A stretch of 55,936 bases of DNA from Gemmatimonadota bacterium (GTDB lineage Bacteria > Gemmatimonadota > Gemmatimonadetes > Palauibacterales > Palauibacteraceae): the NCBI GenBank assembly GCA_020351855.1, contig CP070670.1, positions 2,515,550 through 2,571,485 of the forward strand. The letters are read 5' to 3'. The notes under the pieces are model-generated. The model did no database searches. It saw nothing but the letters and a program-made list of their open reading frames with translations, and was not told the origin of the DNA. Numbering within the stretch: position 1 is the first letter of the stretch; each line of letters starts with the position of its first letter. Positions 34,930 through 45,781 of this stretch are shown in pieces. A program made the translations under genes and the position numbers.

Positions 34930-36072
34930 ATGGACCATTTCGACTATATCCTCGTAGGCGGCGGCCTGCAGAACGGCCTCATCGTGCGGGCCCTCCGGGC
35001 GCGCCGTCCCGCGGCACGCATCCTCCTCATCGAGCGGGCCGCCAGGCTGGGCGGCAACCACACCTGGTGCTTCCACGAGGAGGATGTGGAAGCGCGTTCC
35101 CGCGAATGGCTGGAGGCCCTCGTCGTTCATCGCTGGCCCGGCTACGATGTGCGCTTCCCGAGGCTGCGACGAACCATCGAAGGGGTATACTCGGCCGTGA
35201 CGAGCGAGCGGCTGCATGCCGTCGTCGGGGCCGAGGTCCAGGACCACGCCGCCTCCAGGCTGCTGCTGGAGAGCGAAGTGTCGGACGTCGAAGCGGGTCG
35301 CGTGACGTTACGCTCCGGCGAAACGGTGGAGGGAGGCGTGGTGGTGGACGGGCGGGGACCGCTGCCGCCGGCGAACGGCAGCAGGGCAGGGTACCAGAAG
35401 TTCCTCGGGCTGGAGCTGCAGTTGGCCGATGCGCACGGTCTGGAGCGGCCCCTCCTGATGGACGCGACGGTGGACCAGTCGGAGGGTTTCAGGTTCTTTT
35501 ACGTGCTCCCCCTCGCTCCGGCGGGGCTCCTGGTCGAGGACACGTACTTTCACCAGTCACCCGCTCTCGAGCCCGACGCCTTGCGCAGGGGGATCCTATC
35601 TTATGCGGCCTCGCGCGGGTGGGAGGTCCGTCGGATCGTGCGGGAGGAAGTGGGGGTGCTGCCCATGCCGTGGTCCGGGCGCTTCGTTCCACCGCGCCGC
35701 GGCCCGCTGGCCGCGGGCTACCGAGGTGGCTGGTTTCACCCCGGCACCGGCTATTCCTTTCCGGTGGCCGTGCGGCTGGCGGAGTTCATCGCGGGCCGGC
35801 CGCCGAGCGCGCTGTTCGGTCCGCAGCTTACGCGCTTCGGCCGCCGTCACGCTCGACAGGTGCTGTTCACGCACTTCCTGAACCGGTTTCTTTTCCGTTG
35901 GTATCCCCCCGCTGCCCGTCACTCCATCTTCGAGCGCTTTTACCGCCTGCCGGCGGCGACGATTGGCGATTTCTATGCCCTCCGTCTAACTTCGGCCGAC
36001 CGTTTTCGACTCTTGTCTGGGCGGCCGCCGAGCGGTCTGTCCCTGCGCTACCGCCTGGGAGGAAAAGATTGA
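34930..36072 (+). CDS. crtY: Lycopene beta-cyclase, CrtY type
   Basis: 380 residues of the FAD-binding CrtY lycopene cyclase family. The dinucleotide motif is LVGGGLQNGLIV at residues 8-19, followed by the family's GGNHTWCFHEEDV block near residue 40; GFRFFYVLPLAP and a late GYRGGWFHPGTGYSF segment are also typical. It turns lycopene ends into beta-ionone rings, yielding beta-carotene. It is the first gene of a seven-gene plus-strand carotenoid operon, with crtE 3 bases downstream. Confidence 0.92.
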   Translation: MDHFDYILVGGGLQNGLIVRALRARRPAARILLIERAARLGGNHTWCFHEEDVEARSREWLEALVVHRWPGYDVRFPRLRRTIEGVYSAVTSERLHAVVGAEVQDHAASRLLLESEVSDVEAGRVTLRSGETVEGGVVVDGRGPLPPANGSRAGYQKFLGLELQLADAHGLERPLLMDATVDQSEGFRFFYVLPLAPAGLLVEDTYFHQSPALEPDALRRGILSYAASRGWEVRRIVREEVGVLPMPWSGRFVPPRRGPLAAGYRGGWFHPGTGYSFPVAVRLAEFIAGRPPSALFGPQLTRFGRRHARQVLFTHFLNRFLFRWYPPAARHSIFERFYRLPAATIGDFYALRLTSADRFRLLSGRPPSGLSLRYRLGGKD

Positions 36073-36075
36073 GCG

Positions 36076-37104
36076 ATGAGCGTTAAGGCCAGGGTGCTGG
36101 CGCCTGATGAGGGACTGGCGCGGTCTCTGGCCGAACTGTTCGACGAGCTTCCGGATTCGCTCACGGGGGAGGGGGCGTTCGACTCCCGGCTATGGGACGC
36201 GGCGCTCCTGGATCCGGCACGGGACATCCTCGGCCGAAGCGGAAAGGGGTTGCGGGCCCGTCTGCTCGAGTACGCCTGGCAGATGGGCGGCGGCGATCCG
36301 GATGGACCGCCTGCCCTGCTGCCGATGGTCATCGAGCTGCTGCACGTGGGCTCCCTGGTGATCGACGACATCGAGGATGACTCCGCCTCGCGGCGCGGGC
36401 AGCCTGCCCTGCATCGACGCTACGGCCTGCCGCTCGCCCTCAACACGGGGAACTGGCTGTACTTCCTCGCGCTCGCCCTGCTGCCTCGGCTCCCCGTCGC
36501 GGCGGAGCGGCGGCTGGACCTCTACGAGGACATCAGCACCGCCCTCGTGCGATGTCACCGGGGACAGGCGCTGGATCTATCGGTGCGCATCACGGCCGTG
36601 AGGCGATCGGACGTTCCCGGCGTGGTCGCTGCGACGACGCGGCTGAAGACCGGGTCGCTCATGCAGCTCGCGGCAACGCTCGGCGTGCGCGCCGCGGGCG
36701 GTTCCGCGGCACAGATCGAGGGCATTGGCCGCTTCGGCTCGGAGCTGGGGGTCGGCCTGCAGATGCTGGACGACTGGAGCGGCATCGGGGTCGATGCCCG
36801 GAAGCAGAAGGGCATCGAGGACATCAAGCTGGCCCGGCCGACCTGGCCCTGGGCATGGCTCGCGCGGGCGGATGACGAATTCGGGTATGCGGAACTCGTC
36901 CGCCAGGTGCGCGGCCTGTCGATCGACTGGGAGGCCGAGCGGATTCTCGAGCGCATGAGGGCGGCCCTCGGTTCGACGGCGCGCGGCAGGATACGCGCCC
37001 ATCTGGATGCTGCGGTGGAGGGGCTTCGCGACACGGCTGGTGACGATCCGTTACTGGAGGCCGTTCGAGAGGATGTCGACCGGCTCGAGCGTGCCTTTGG
37101 GTGA
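36076..37104 (+). CDS. crtE: Geranylgeranyl diphosphate synthase-type polyprenyl synthetase
   Basis: 342 residues of the isoprenyl diphosphate synthase family. The first aspartate-rich motif is DDIED at 97-101, preceded by GLRARLLEY and ELLHVGSLVID. The second motif is DDWSG at 232-236, where most members have DDxxD, so the last Asp is Gly. Family role: condense isopentenyl units to geranylgeranyl diphosphate for phytoene. Starts 3 bases after crtY and overlaps crtI by 32 bases in another frame. Confidence 0.85.
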   Translation: MSVKARVLAPDEGLARSLAELFDELPDSLTGEGAFDSRLWDAALLDPARDILGRSGKGLRARLLEYAWQMGGGDPDGPPALLPMVIELLHVGSLVIDDIEDDSASRRGQPALHRRYGLPLALNTGNWLYFLALALLPRLPVAAERRLDLYEDISTALVRCHRGQALDLSVRITAVRRSDVPGVVAATTRLKTGSLMQLAATLGVRAAGGSAAQIEGIGRFGSELGVGLQMLDDWSGIGVDARKQKGIEDIKLARPTWPWAWLARADDEFGYAELVRQVRGLSIDWEAERILERMRAALGSTARGRIRAHLDAAVEGLRDTAGDDPLLEAVREDVDRLERAFG

Positions 37105-38605
37105 CGTCCAGGCCGCTCCGCGCGCCGCCGTCGTCGGGAGTGGCTTCGGAGGACTTGCCGTGGCGGCGCGGCTCCAGACTGCCGGAATCGAGACCACCAT
37201 CTTCGAAGCCAGGGATCGACCGGGCGGCCGGGCCTACGTCTATGAGCAGGACGGCTTCATCTTCGATGGTGGTCCCACCGTGATCACGGCGCCGCACGTC
37301 TTCGAGGATCTGTTCGCCGAGGCGGGTCACTGCCTGGAGGATTACACGGAGCTCCTGCGAGTCGAGCCGTTCTACCGGCTGTACTGGGAGGATGGGGTCC
37401 GCTTCGACTACAACGGCGACACGGACTCGATGGTGGAGCAGATCGGAGCGCTCGATTCGGGCGACGTGGACGGGTATCTGGACTTCGTGAGGTATGCCAG
37501 CCGCGTCTTCGAGGCCGGCTACAGCGAGCTCGCCTCGAAGCCGTTCCTGCGATTCTCCGACATGGTGCGCGTTGCTCCGGATCTCATCCGCCTGCGTGCC
37601 GACCGATCCGTCTACGCGACGGTCAGCCGGTTCGTGCGCAACCGGCACGTGCGTGAGGCGCTGAGCTTCCACTCCTTGCTCGTGGGCGGCAACCCGTTCG
37701 AGACGAGCTCCATCTACACCCTGATCCATCACCTCGAGCGGGAATGGGGTGTCTACTTCCCGAGGGGCGGGACGGGAGCGCTCGTCAAAGCGCTGGTCCG
37801 GCTGCTCGAGGAGCTGGGAGGCGAGGTCCGGCTGAACACGCCCGTCGAGCGCATCGAGATCGAGGAGGTTGCGGGGCGCCCGCGGCACCGCGTGCATGCC
37901 GGCTCGGAGGATGGGGAGATCTTCGACCTGGTGGTGTCCAACGCCGACATCCATCATACGTACGCCAAGCTCTTTCGGTCGGTTCCGGCCGCCGACCGCA
38001 TGCGACGGCGACTCGAACGGATGAAGTGGTCGATGTCGCTCTTCGTCCTCTACTTCGGTACGGACCGGCGGTACGCGGACACGATAGCCCACCACACGAT
38101 CCTCTTCGGACGCCGCTACCGCGGACTGCTCGACGACATCTTCCGCGGGGACCGCCTGCCGGACGACTTCAGCCTCTACCTGCACGCTCCCACGGTCACC
38201 GATCCGTCCCTGGCGCCCCCCGGCTGCGAGGCCTTCTACGTACTCGCCCCTGTTCCGCATCTCGGCCAGGCTCCCATCGACTGGGATTCGGCCGCGGAGG
38301 GTTACGCCGAGCGAATATTCGAGTACCTGGAGCGCTACCTGCCCGAGTTGAGGCGTCACCTGGTGACGAAGCGCTGGCTGACGCCGGCCGACTTCGAGAG
38401 CGTGCTGAACTCCTATCACGGATCGGCCTTCTCGTGCGCGCCGAGCCTGACGCAAAGCGCCTGGTTCCGCCCGCACAACCGAGACGATCGTATCCCCGGC
38501 CTTTACCTGGTCGGGGCGGGCACGCATCCCGGAGCCGGGGTGCCCGGCGTGATGAACTCAGCCAAGGCGACGGCGCGCCTGGTGATCGACGACTTCAGAC
38601 GATGA
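37073..38605 (+). CDS. crtI: Phytoene desaturase
   Basis: 510 residues from the ATG at 37073; a GTG at 37091 is an alternative. FAD motif VVGSGFGGLAVAARL near residue 20, then GGRAYVYEQDGFIFDGGPT, PRGGTGALVKAL, and the C-terminal CrtI signature GLYLVGAGTHPGAGVPGVM. It adds double bonds to phytoene to give lycopene. The stop overlaps the crtB start (ATGA). Confidence 0.93.
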   Translation: MSTGSSVPLGDVQAAPRAAVVGSGFGGLAVAARLQTAGIETTIFEARDRPGGRAYVYEQDGFIFDGGPTVITAPHVFEDLFAEAGHCLEDYTELLRVEPFYRLYWEDGVRFDYNGDTDSMVEQIGALDSGDVDGYLDFVRYASRVFEAGYSELASKPFLRFSDMVRVAPDLIRLRADRSVYATVSRFVRNRHVREALSFHSLLVGGNPFETSSIYTLIHHLEREWGVYFPRGGTGALVKALVRLLEELGGEVRLNTPVERIEIEEVAGRPRHRVHAGSEDGEIFDLVVSNADIHHTYAKLFRSVPAADRMRRRLERMKWSMSLFVLYFGTDRRYADTIAHHTILFGRRYRGLLDDIFRGDRLPDDFSLYLHAPTVTDPSLAPPGCEAFYVLAPVPHLGQAPIDWDSAAEGYAERIFEYLERYLPELRRHLVTKRWLTPADFESVLNSYHGSAFSCAPSLTQSAWFRPHNRDDRIPGLYLVGAGTHPGAGVPGVMNSAKATARLVIDDFRR

Positions 38606-39549
38606 GCACCGGCGTAAGCGTGTGCTACGAGGTCATTCGGGCACACTCCAAGAGCTTCTCGCTTGCCTCACGGCTTCTTGCGCCCGACGTGCGGGACCGG
38701 GCCGTCGCCGTGTACGCCTGGTGCCGAAGGGCGGACGATGCGATCGACCTGGCCGGGCCCGCCGGGCCCCAGGTGGCTCTGTCGGTTCTCCGTTCGGAGT
38801 TGGACGAGATGTACGCCGGTCGAGAGGTGGGCGAGCCCGTGCTTCGCCAGTTCCAGCGGACGGTGTGGGAGCGGGGCATCCCGCGCCGCTACGCGGACGA
38901 CCTGCTGGCCGGAATGGCGATGGATGTCGCCGGACAGCGATATGAGACGCTCGAGCCGCTGCTGCAGTACTGCTACTGCGTTGCGGGCAGCGTCGGCCTC
39001 ATGATGTGCCACGTCATGGGCGTAAGGGACGAGGGCGCAATGCGAAACGCCGCCCACCTCGGAATGGCGATGCAGCTCACGAACATCTGCCGGGACGTGA
39101 AGGAAGACTGGGAGAGGGGGCGGCTCTACATCCCTGACGCGGTGCTGGCGAGCTTCGGGATCCCCCGGCTTGCCGGCCGGCTGGGGGAGCCATTCCCGCC
39201 GTCTGCCCGCCTGCCTGTGGCACGGGCCATCGGCTGCCTTCTCGATGAGGCCGATCGTTACTACGCTTCCGGTGACGAGGGCCTTGCGGCGCTCTCGTGG
39301 AGATCCGCCTTGGCCATCCGAACGGCGCGCACTGTTTACGCGTCCATCGGGGACCGCATCCGGCAGGTCCGATGCGATCCCCTGGCCGGCCGGGCCTTCG
39401 TTCCGCTCTCGCGAAAGCTGGTGCTGCTGCTGTCGGCCGCGGCTGCTGCCGGGGCGGACATCCCGCTGCGGCTGCTTCGACTGCAGGTCGGCGGGGCCTG
39501 CGCACCGGCGCGCCTCGTGCGCTATCCGGAAGATGTGCTGCCCGTCTGA
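38602..39549 (+). CDS. crtB: Phytoene synthase
   Basis: 315 residues of the squalene/phytoene synthase family. The N-terminal AHSKSFSLASRLL, the first Asp-rich region YAWCRRADDAID, GMAMDVAGQRYET, YCYCVAGSVGLMM, and the second Asp-rich region QLTNICRDVKEDWERGRLYIP are all present. It joins two geranylgeranyl diphosphates head to head. ATG overlaps the crtI stop. Confidence 0.95.
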   Translation: MSTGVSVCYEVIRAHSKSFSLASRLLAPDVRDRAVAVYAWCRRADDAIDLAGPAGPQVALSVLRSELDEMYAGREVGEPVLRQFQRTVWERGIPRRYADDLLAGMAMDVAGQRYETLEPLLQYCYCVAGSVGLMMCHVMGVRDEGAMRNAAHLGMAMQLTNICRDVKEDWERGRLYIPDAVLASFGIPRLAGRLGEPFPPSARLPVARAIGCLLDEADRYYASGDEGLAALSWRSALAIRTARTVYASIGDRIRQVRCDPLAGRAFVPLSRKLVLLLSAAAAAGADIPLRLLRLQVGGACAPARLVRYPEDVLPV

Positions 39550-39555
39550 GCAGTG

Positions 39556-40277
39556 ATGAGAACGGGGGGCGAGTGGGCCCCGGCGTCCGAGAAGGACTCC
39601 CTCGCCATGCGCTTCGACCGGGTGGCCGCTCGCTATGACCGGTTGAACGCTCTCAACCCCGGCTATACCAAGCACCTGCGGTGGAGCGCGGAGCGCCTCG
39701 CGCTCCCGGAGGATGCCCGCGTCCTCGACCTCTGCTGCGGGACGGGGCTTTCGACGTCGGCGCTGCGACGAGCCTACCCGCGTGCCCGGATCACAGCGCT
39801 GGATGCGTCCGCCGGCATGCTTAACGTCGCGCGGCGCAAGCCCGAACTAGGGGGCGTGACCTGGCTGCTCGGGGATGCGATGGATCCGGCATCGGCAGGC
39901 GCAGAGGGGCCCTACGATGGGATCCTCATGGCCTACGGCATCCGGAATGTCGTGGACCTCGACGCCTGCCTCCGCCGGCTGCGTGATCTTCTGGCCAGCG
40001 GCGGCGCGCTCTGCCTCCACGAGTACTCCGTCGCGGGATCGCGCCGGGCCCGTACCGTGTGGAAGTTGGTCACGTCCCTCGTCATTATTCCGGCGGGCTT
40101 CGTATTGACCGGCTCGACGGCCCTGTTCCGATACCTTCGGCGGAGCGTTCTGGAGTTCGATGACGTGAGCAGCCTACAGGACCGGCTTCGGAGGGCAGGC
40201 TTCGTCGACGTGCGGACAGAGGCGATGGACGGCTGGCAGCGGGACATCGTGCACAGCTTCATGGCGTGGCAGCCGGA

Positions 40278-40281
<4 letters not shown>
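39556..40281 (+). CDS. UbiE/COQ5-like class I methyltransferase
   Basis: About 241 residues, SAM-dependent class I methyltransferase. The SAM loop is VLDLCCGTGLSTSAL with the acidic residue in ITALDAS, and the start FDRVAARYDRLN is like UbiE/MenG. A GTG one codon upstream (39553) is an alternative start. It lies between crtB and crtU. Streptomyces isorenieratene clusters carry a methyltransferase gene called crtT, so a role in the carotenoid operon is plausible; menaquinone methylation is the alternative. ATGA overlap with crtU. Confidence 0.8.
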
Positions 40282-41807
<1,526 letters not shown>

Positions 41808-41808
41808 G

Positions 41809-42747
41809 ATGAGCGAGACGCGATTCCTCAAGATCGGGCGGAGGCTTCCCCCGGCCGACCTGTTCTCGGAGGCTCCAGACTGGCAGCAGGCTCAGCCCGC
41901 ATGGATCGAGGGCGCGTTGCGCCATGCGCTCTCGCTTCCTTCGGGCGGCTGGTACGTCGTCGATGCCGCTCGGGCGATCGAGCGGCGCGCGCGCCGATAC
42001 CGAATAGCCGGAGAGGACTATGTCGTGTGGCGGACCGACCGAGGCCCGGTCGTCGCGCCCGACAGCTGTCCGCACATGGGGGCACGGCTGTCGGACGGCG
42101 TCGTGCGCGAGGGGCGGGTCGTCTGCCCCTGGCACGGTCTGGCGCTGGGCCAGGAGCCGCACGGAACCTGGCGACCGCTTCCCGTGCATGACGACGGAGT
42201 GCTGCTCTGGGTGCAGGCGAGCGGAAGCGAGGAGAGGACGGCCACGCCGCTGCTCCCCGTCCGGCCGGAGCGGTACTTTGCCGCCGTGATGCGCCTCGAG
42301 GCCCGCTGTGATCCGCGGGACGTGGTGGCCAACCGCCTCGATCCCTGGCATGGCGTCCACTTCCATCCGCACTCGTTCGGCCGGCTCAGGGTGCTGGAGA
42401 GGGATGAGACGACGATCACCGTTCGGGTGGTCTACCGGATCGCGCCGTGGCTCGGAATGGAGGTCGACGCCCTCTTTGACTGCCCGGACCCGCGAACCAT
42501 CGTGATGACGATCATCCGCGGCGAGGGCGCGGGCTCCGTCGTGGAGACGCATGCCACACCGATCGAGCCGGGCCGTTCGGCGGTCATCGAGGCGACCCTC
42601 GCCACATCGGAGCGTCCCCAGTTCCATGCCTTCTTCAGAGCCTTCGGCGGACTCCTCCGGCCCGTAGTGGAAAAGCGGGCCCGCCGCCTATGGGTGGAGG
42701 ATGGGGCGTATGCCGAACGGCGATACGAATTGCGGCAGGGGAGCTGA
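41809..42747 (+). CDS. Rieske [2Fe-2S] protein of the carotenoid operon
   Basis: 312 residues. The Rieske ligands are Cys87 and His89 (CPHMGARL) and Cys106 and His109 (CPWHGLAL). The remaining 170 residues resemble the DUF5914 region that accompanies Rieske domains in actinobacterial carotenoid clusters. It has WHGVHFHPHSFGRL in the second half, which could form a mononuclear iron site, so it may be a ring or chain oxygenase. The start is one base after the crtU stop; the first 20 residues (LKIGRRLPP) look like a real N-terminus. Last gene of the operon. Confidence 0.8.
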   Translation: MSETRFLKIGRRLPPADLFSEAPDWQQAQPAWIEGALRHALSLPSGGWYVVDAARAIERRARRYRIAGEDYVVWRTDRGPVVAPDSCPHMGARLSDGVVREGRVVCPWHGLALGQEPHGTWRPLPVHDDGVLLWVQASGSEERTATPLLPVRPERYFAAVMRLEARCDPRDVVANRLDPWHGVHFHPHSFGRLRVLERDETTITVRVVYRIAPWLGMEVDALFDCPDPRTIVMTIIRGEGAGSVVETHATPIEPGRSAVIEATLATSERPQFHAFFRAFGGLLRPVVEKRARRLWVEDGAYAERRYELRQGS

Positions 42748-42788
42748 CGCTCGAGCCAGAGACCGGAAGTCGGAGCGGAGCGTGCCGG

Positions 42789-43958
42789 TCAGAGGAGCAG
42801 ACTGCTCAGGTACGCGGTAGCCACGCCCAGGTAGTTGCCCAACGCGTAGCCGATCAGGGCCAGCATGATGGAGATCGGCACGAGTTCCTCCCGATGGTAT
42901 CCGGCCGCGACGGGCGCTGATGCCGCGCCGCCAACCGCGGATACGCTGGACACCGCCGCCATGCTGACATCCATGCGGAAGATCCGGGCGCCGGCCACGA
43001 TGAAGACGAGGTGGATCGTGATGGCGAGGAATCCGGCGATGAGAAACCACTGTGCTCCACCGATGTTGGACAGGTCGGCCTGCGCACCGATCATCGTCAT
43101 GTAGATGTAGACCAGCGTCATGGCGAGCGGCTCCGTTCCGGGCACGTTCTTCAGGGGCGTTCCCGACAGCCCAATGCCGATCGTGGTCACGAGCAGGATG
43201 GCCCACGTGCGGACCGTGAGGACCGGCCGCAACTCAGGGAGAAAGCCGGCCACGATCTCGGCCACGAGGATGGCCGTAAAGGCGATGCCGACCAGCGTGA
43301 CCAGGTCCTTGAAGTGGACCTCGTGCGTCTTTTTCTCGACCTCGGCCGCCGCCTCCGCGATATGATCGATCTGCCCCTGGGAAACCCGCGTGAACCGGTT
43401 GAACGACGCCGCCCAGCGCTTGCAGGTGAGGATGAGCGGGAAGTAGGCCACGTAGACGAAGTTGTCGACGATCACCACGATCCCGACCATCGCCTCCGGG
43501 GTGTCCAGGCTCTCGGCGACGGCCGCGAGATTGCCGGTGCCTCCGATCCAGCTGCCGGCCAGTGCCCCGAAGCCAGACCAGGAATCCGGAGGCAGCGCCT
43601 CACGGAAAAGGAAGAATGCGACGACGCAACCGATCACGATGCCGATCGAGCCGAGCGTCATGACCGCGGCTCCGCGCCAGGCGACCCGCATGGTTTGCCG
43701 AATGTTGATGTCCAGCAGCATCAGCACGATGAACATCGGCACGGCGAATGATCGGAAGGTGCTGTAGATCGGCGAGGACTTGGGGATGACGTTCAGGTTG
43801 CTCAGAAAGATCGGCGTGAGAAAGATCCAGATGATGGCGGGGAGGATGTCGAAGATCTTCCACCGCGTCCGCTTTTCCAGCCAGAGAAAGAAGACCGGGA
43901 TCATCGTGATCACGGCCATCACGCCGACCAGGTCGTTGAAGAAAGGCTCGGAGCTCAC
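42789..43958 (-). CDS. DUF819 family membrane protein
   Basis: 389 residues with about ten hydrophobic helices. GSWIGGTGNLAAVAESL and SMAAVSSVSAVGGAASAPVAA are hallmark segments of DUF819 (YjcL-like), a family that looks like a two-fold repeated secondary transporter; substrate unknown. The gene converges on the carotenoid operon 41 bases after the Rieske stop. Confidence 0.85.
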   Translation of the reverse strand: MSSEPFFNDLVGVMAVITMIPVFFLWLEKRTRWKIFDILPAIIWIFLTPIFLSNLNVIPKSSPIYSTFRSFAVPMFIVLMLLDINIRQTMRVAWRGAAVMTLGSIGIVIGCVVAFFLFREALPPDSWSGFGALAGSWIGGTGNLAAVAESLDTPEAMVGIVVIVDNFVYVAYFPLILTCKRWAASFNRFTRVSQGQIDHIAEAAAEVEKKTHEVHFKDLVTLVGIAFTAILVAEIVAGFLPELRPVLTVRTWAILLVTTIGIGLSGTPLKNVPGTEPLAMTLVYIYMTMIGAQADLSNIGGAQWFLIAGFLAITIHLVFIVAGARIFRMDVSMAAVSSVSAVGGAASAPVAAGYHREELVPISIMLALIGYALGNYLGVATAYLSSLLL

Positions 43959-43969
43959 GGTCGATCCCC

Positions 43970-44701
43970 TCAGTCCTCGAGGAAGTACTCGATGGTCGAT
44001 ACGACGCGTACGGTCTTTTCCAGCTGGCCCTGCTCGGTGAGACCGGGTGCTTGGTCGCGCGGCAGGATGACGAACACGCCCTGATTCGCCCTGCGGATAC
44101 CGGCGATGCGGCTCCGGGAGTCCGCGGCGAACTGCTCGGCGGCCTCACGGCCCCTCGCCGTTGCCTCGGCGATCATCTCGGGCTTGATGTCGTTCAGGCC
44201 CGTGAACAGGAAGGTCGGCCCCCCGATTCCGTACTCGCTCCCCGAGCTCAGCACCACGCCGGCATCAACCAGCTTGCCGATCCGCTCGCTCGCGGCCAGG
44301 GCCCGTCTCGGCTCGGTGGAGCGCAGGACGAGCGTCTGCTGGACCACGAAGCGGTTCACGGTTCGCTGCTGCTGGTAGGGGTTGGCAAGGACGTCCGTCA
44401 CCCGCAGGCCCTGCAGCCGCGTCTCCGTCGTGTCGAGGCCCTGCTCGGCAAGGAAAGCCAGCGTGACCCGAATGCTCTCATCCAGACGACGCTGTGCTCG
44501 GCTGAGATCGTTGTCCGCCGAAACGAACTGCAGAGGCCAGAGGGCCAGGTCCGCCTCCACGCCCCTCTCGGACACGCCCTTGACCGTGACGAAGCGATCG
44601 ACGGCGCGACCCTGGCTGAAGCCGTGGCCGACCTGCCACCCAGCGGCGGCGATGCCGATCGCGATCAGCGACGCCCCGAGGATTCCGCGGTTCCCGTTCA
44701 T
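43970..44701 (-). CDS. SIMPL domain (DUF541) protein
   Basis: 243 residues, anchored or exported by an N-terminal hydrophobic segment (about 6-24, ILGASLIAIGIAAAGWQVG). The body is the SIMPL/DUF541 fold: FVTVKGVSERGVEADLALW, then RVTDVLANPYQQQRTVNRF, and DIKPEMIAEATARGREAAE at about 170-190. Members are periplasmic, mostly of unknown function. The ATG follows GGAGGG. It lies 11 bases upstream of the DUF819 gene in the same direction, so the two may be one transcript. Confidence 0.8.
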   Translation of the reverse strand: MNGNRGILGASLIAIGIAAAGWQVGHGFSQGRAVDRFVTVKGVSERGVEADLALWPLQFVSADNDLSRAQRRLDESIRVTLAFLAEQGLDTTETRLQGLRVTDVLANPYQQQRTVNRFVVQQTLVLRSTEPRRALAASERIGKLVDAGVVLSSGSEYGIGGPTFLFTGLNDIKPEMIAEATARGREAAEQFAADSRSRIAGIRRANQGVFVILPRDQAPGLTEQGQLEKTVRVVSTIEYFLED

Positions 44702-44782
44702 TACGGCCCTCCGCACGGGTTGACGATGTGGGAGGCAATCGGCGGGCGGACCGACGGATGCGCAAGTCGGTAACAGGGGACC

Positions 44783-45631
44783 ATGCCGATGCGATCGTTC
44801 CGCGATTTGACGCGACTGCTCGAGACTCGGAGGGCTCTCGTCCTGAGCGGCGCCGGCTGCAGCACCGAATCCGGGATTCCCGATTACCGTGGTCCCGACG
44901 CCAGGCCTCGGAATCACAGACCTGTCCTCTACCAGGAGTTCGTCCGCGATGAGCGGGCCCGGGTTCGGTACTGGGCGCGCAGTGCGCTGGGTTGGCAGCG
45001 TGTGATGAACGCTCAGCCGAACGCTGGTCATCGTGCGCTGGCCGTTCTGGAGAGGGTAGGCCGGGTGAGCGGCATCCTGACTCAAAACGTCGACGGTCTG
45101 CACCAACGGGCGGGCAGCCGTCGCATCGTCGAACTGCACGGCAACCTGGCGCATGTCGTGTGCCTCGACTGCGGGGCGTCGGAGGGGAGAAGCGAGCTGC
45201 AGCGGCGGCTCGGGCGACTGAACCCCGGGTGGACGGATGGTGGAGAAGGGGGTGTAACCGGGAGTACGGTGCGCTCGGCACCTGATGGGGACGTCGAGCT
45301 GCCGATCGGGGCGGTGGAGGGTTTTCGCGTCGCTGGCTGCCTCGGCTGCGGGGGCGTCCTGAAGCCTGACGTGGTGTTCTTCGGCGAGAACGTTCCCAAA
45401 GCGAGGGTAGAGGAAGCCTGGAGCATGCTGTCGGAAGCACAGGCCCTGCTCGTCGTCGGCTCCTCGCTGACCGTCTACTCGGGATATCGCTTTGTGGTCA
45501 GGGCGGCACTAGAGCGGATACCGGTGGCGATCGTCAACCTGGGCCCGACGCGAGGCGATGACCTGGCCAGCGTGAAGCTGGAGGGAAAGACCGGCTCGGT
45601 GCTGGCCGCGCTGGCGGACGCGCTGCCCTGA
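44783..45631 (+). CDS. Sirtuin (NAD-dependent protein deacylase), SIRT4-like
   Basis: 282 residues, Sir2 family. NAD site LSGAGCSTESGIPDYRG (21-37), TQNVDGLH (100-107), catalytic His119 in ELHGN, zinc cysteines 127, 130, 186 and 189, and VVGSSLTVYSGYRF. The 55-residue zinc insert with LNPGW and APDGDVELP, and the tail NLGPTRGDDLASVKL, closely follow mitochondrial SIRT4 (class II) rather than bacterial CobB. SIRT4 has lipoamidase, ADP-ribosyltransferase and deacylase activities, so a simple deacetylase label may be wrong. Divergent from the SIMPL gene over 81 bases. Confidence 0.92.
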   Translation: MPMRSFRDLTRLLETRRALVLSGAGCSTESGIPDYRGPDARPRNHRPVLYQEFVRDERARVRYWARSALGWQRVMNAQPNAGHRALAVLERVGRVSGILTQNVDGLHQRAGSRRIVELHGNLAHVVCLDCGASEGRSELQRRLGRLNPGWTDGGEGGVTGSTVRSAPDGDVELPIGAVEGFRVAGCLGCGGVLKPDVVFFGENVPKARVEEAWSMLSEAQALLVVGSSLTVYSGYRFVVRAALERIPVAIVNLGPTRGDDLASVKLEGKTGSVLAALADALP

Positions 45632-45781
45632 AGGGCGGGCCGACCCTCGCCCGCCGGGGAGCCGGCGCCTCCGGGACCCGCTCACGACGAGCGCCCGAAG
45701 CGCACTTGCGCGAAGGGCTTGCGGGCGGGAAGCTAGGACTCGGGAGCAGTCCCGACGGAATCGACCCATCAGGAGGTGCGG

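Noticed and set aside
42748-42788. Possible bidirectional terminator between the Rieske gene and the DUF819 gene
   Set aside because: ACGCTC/GAGCGT arms are short, the loop is about 25 bases and no T-run is present.
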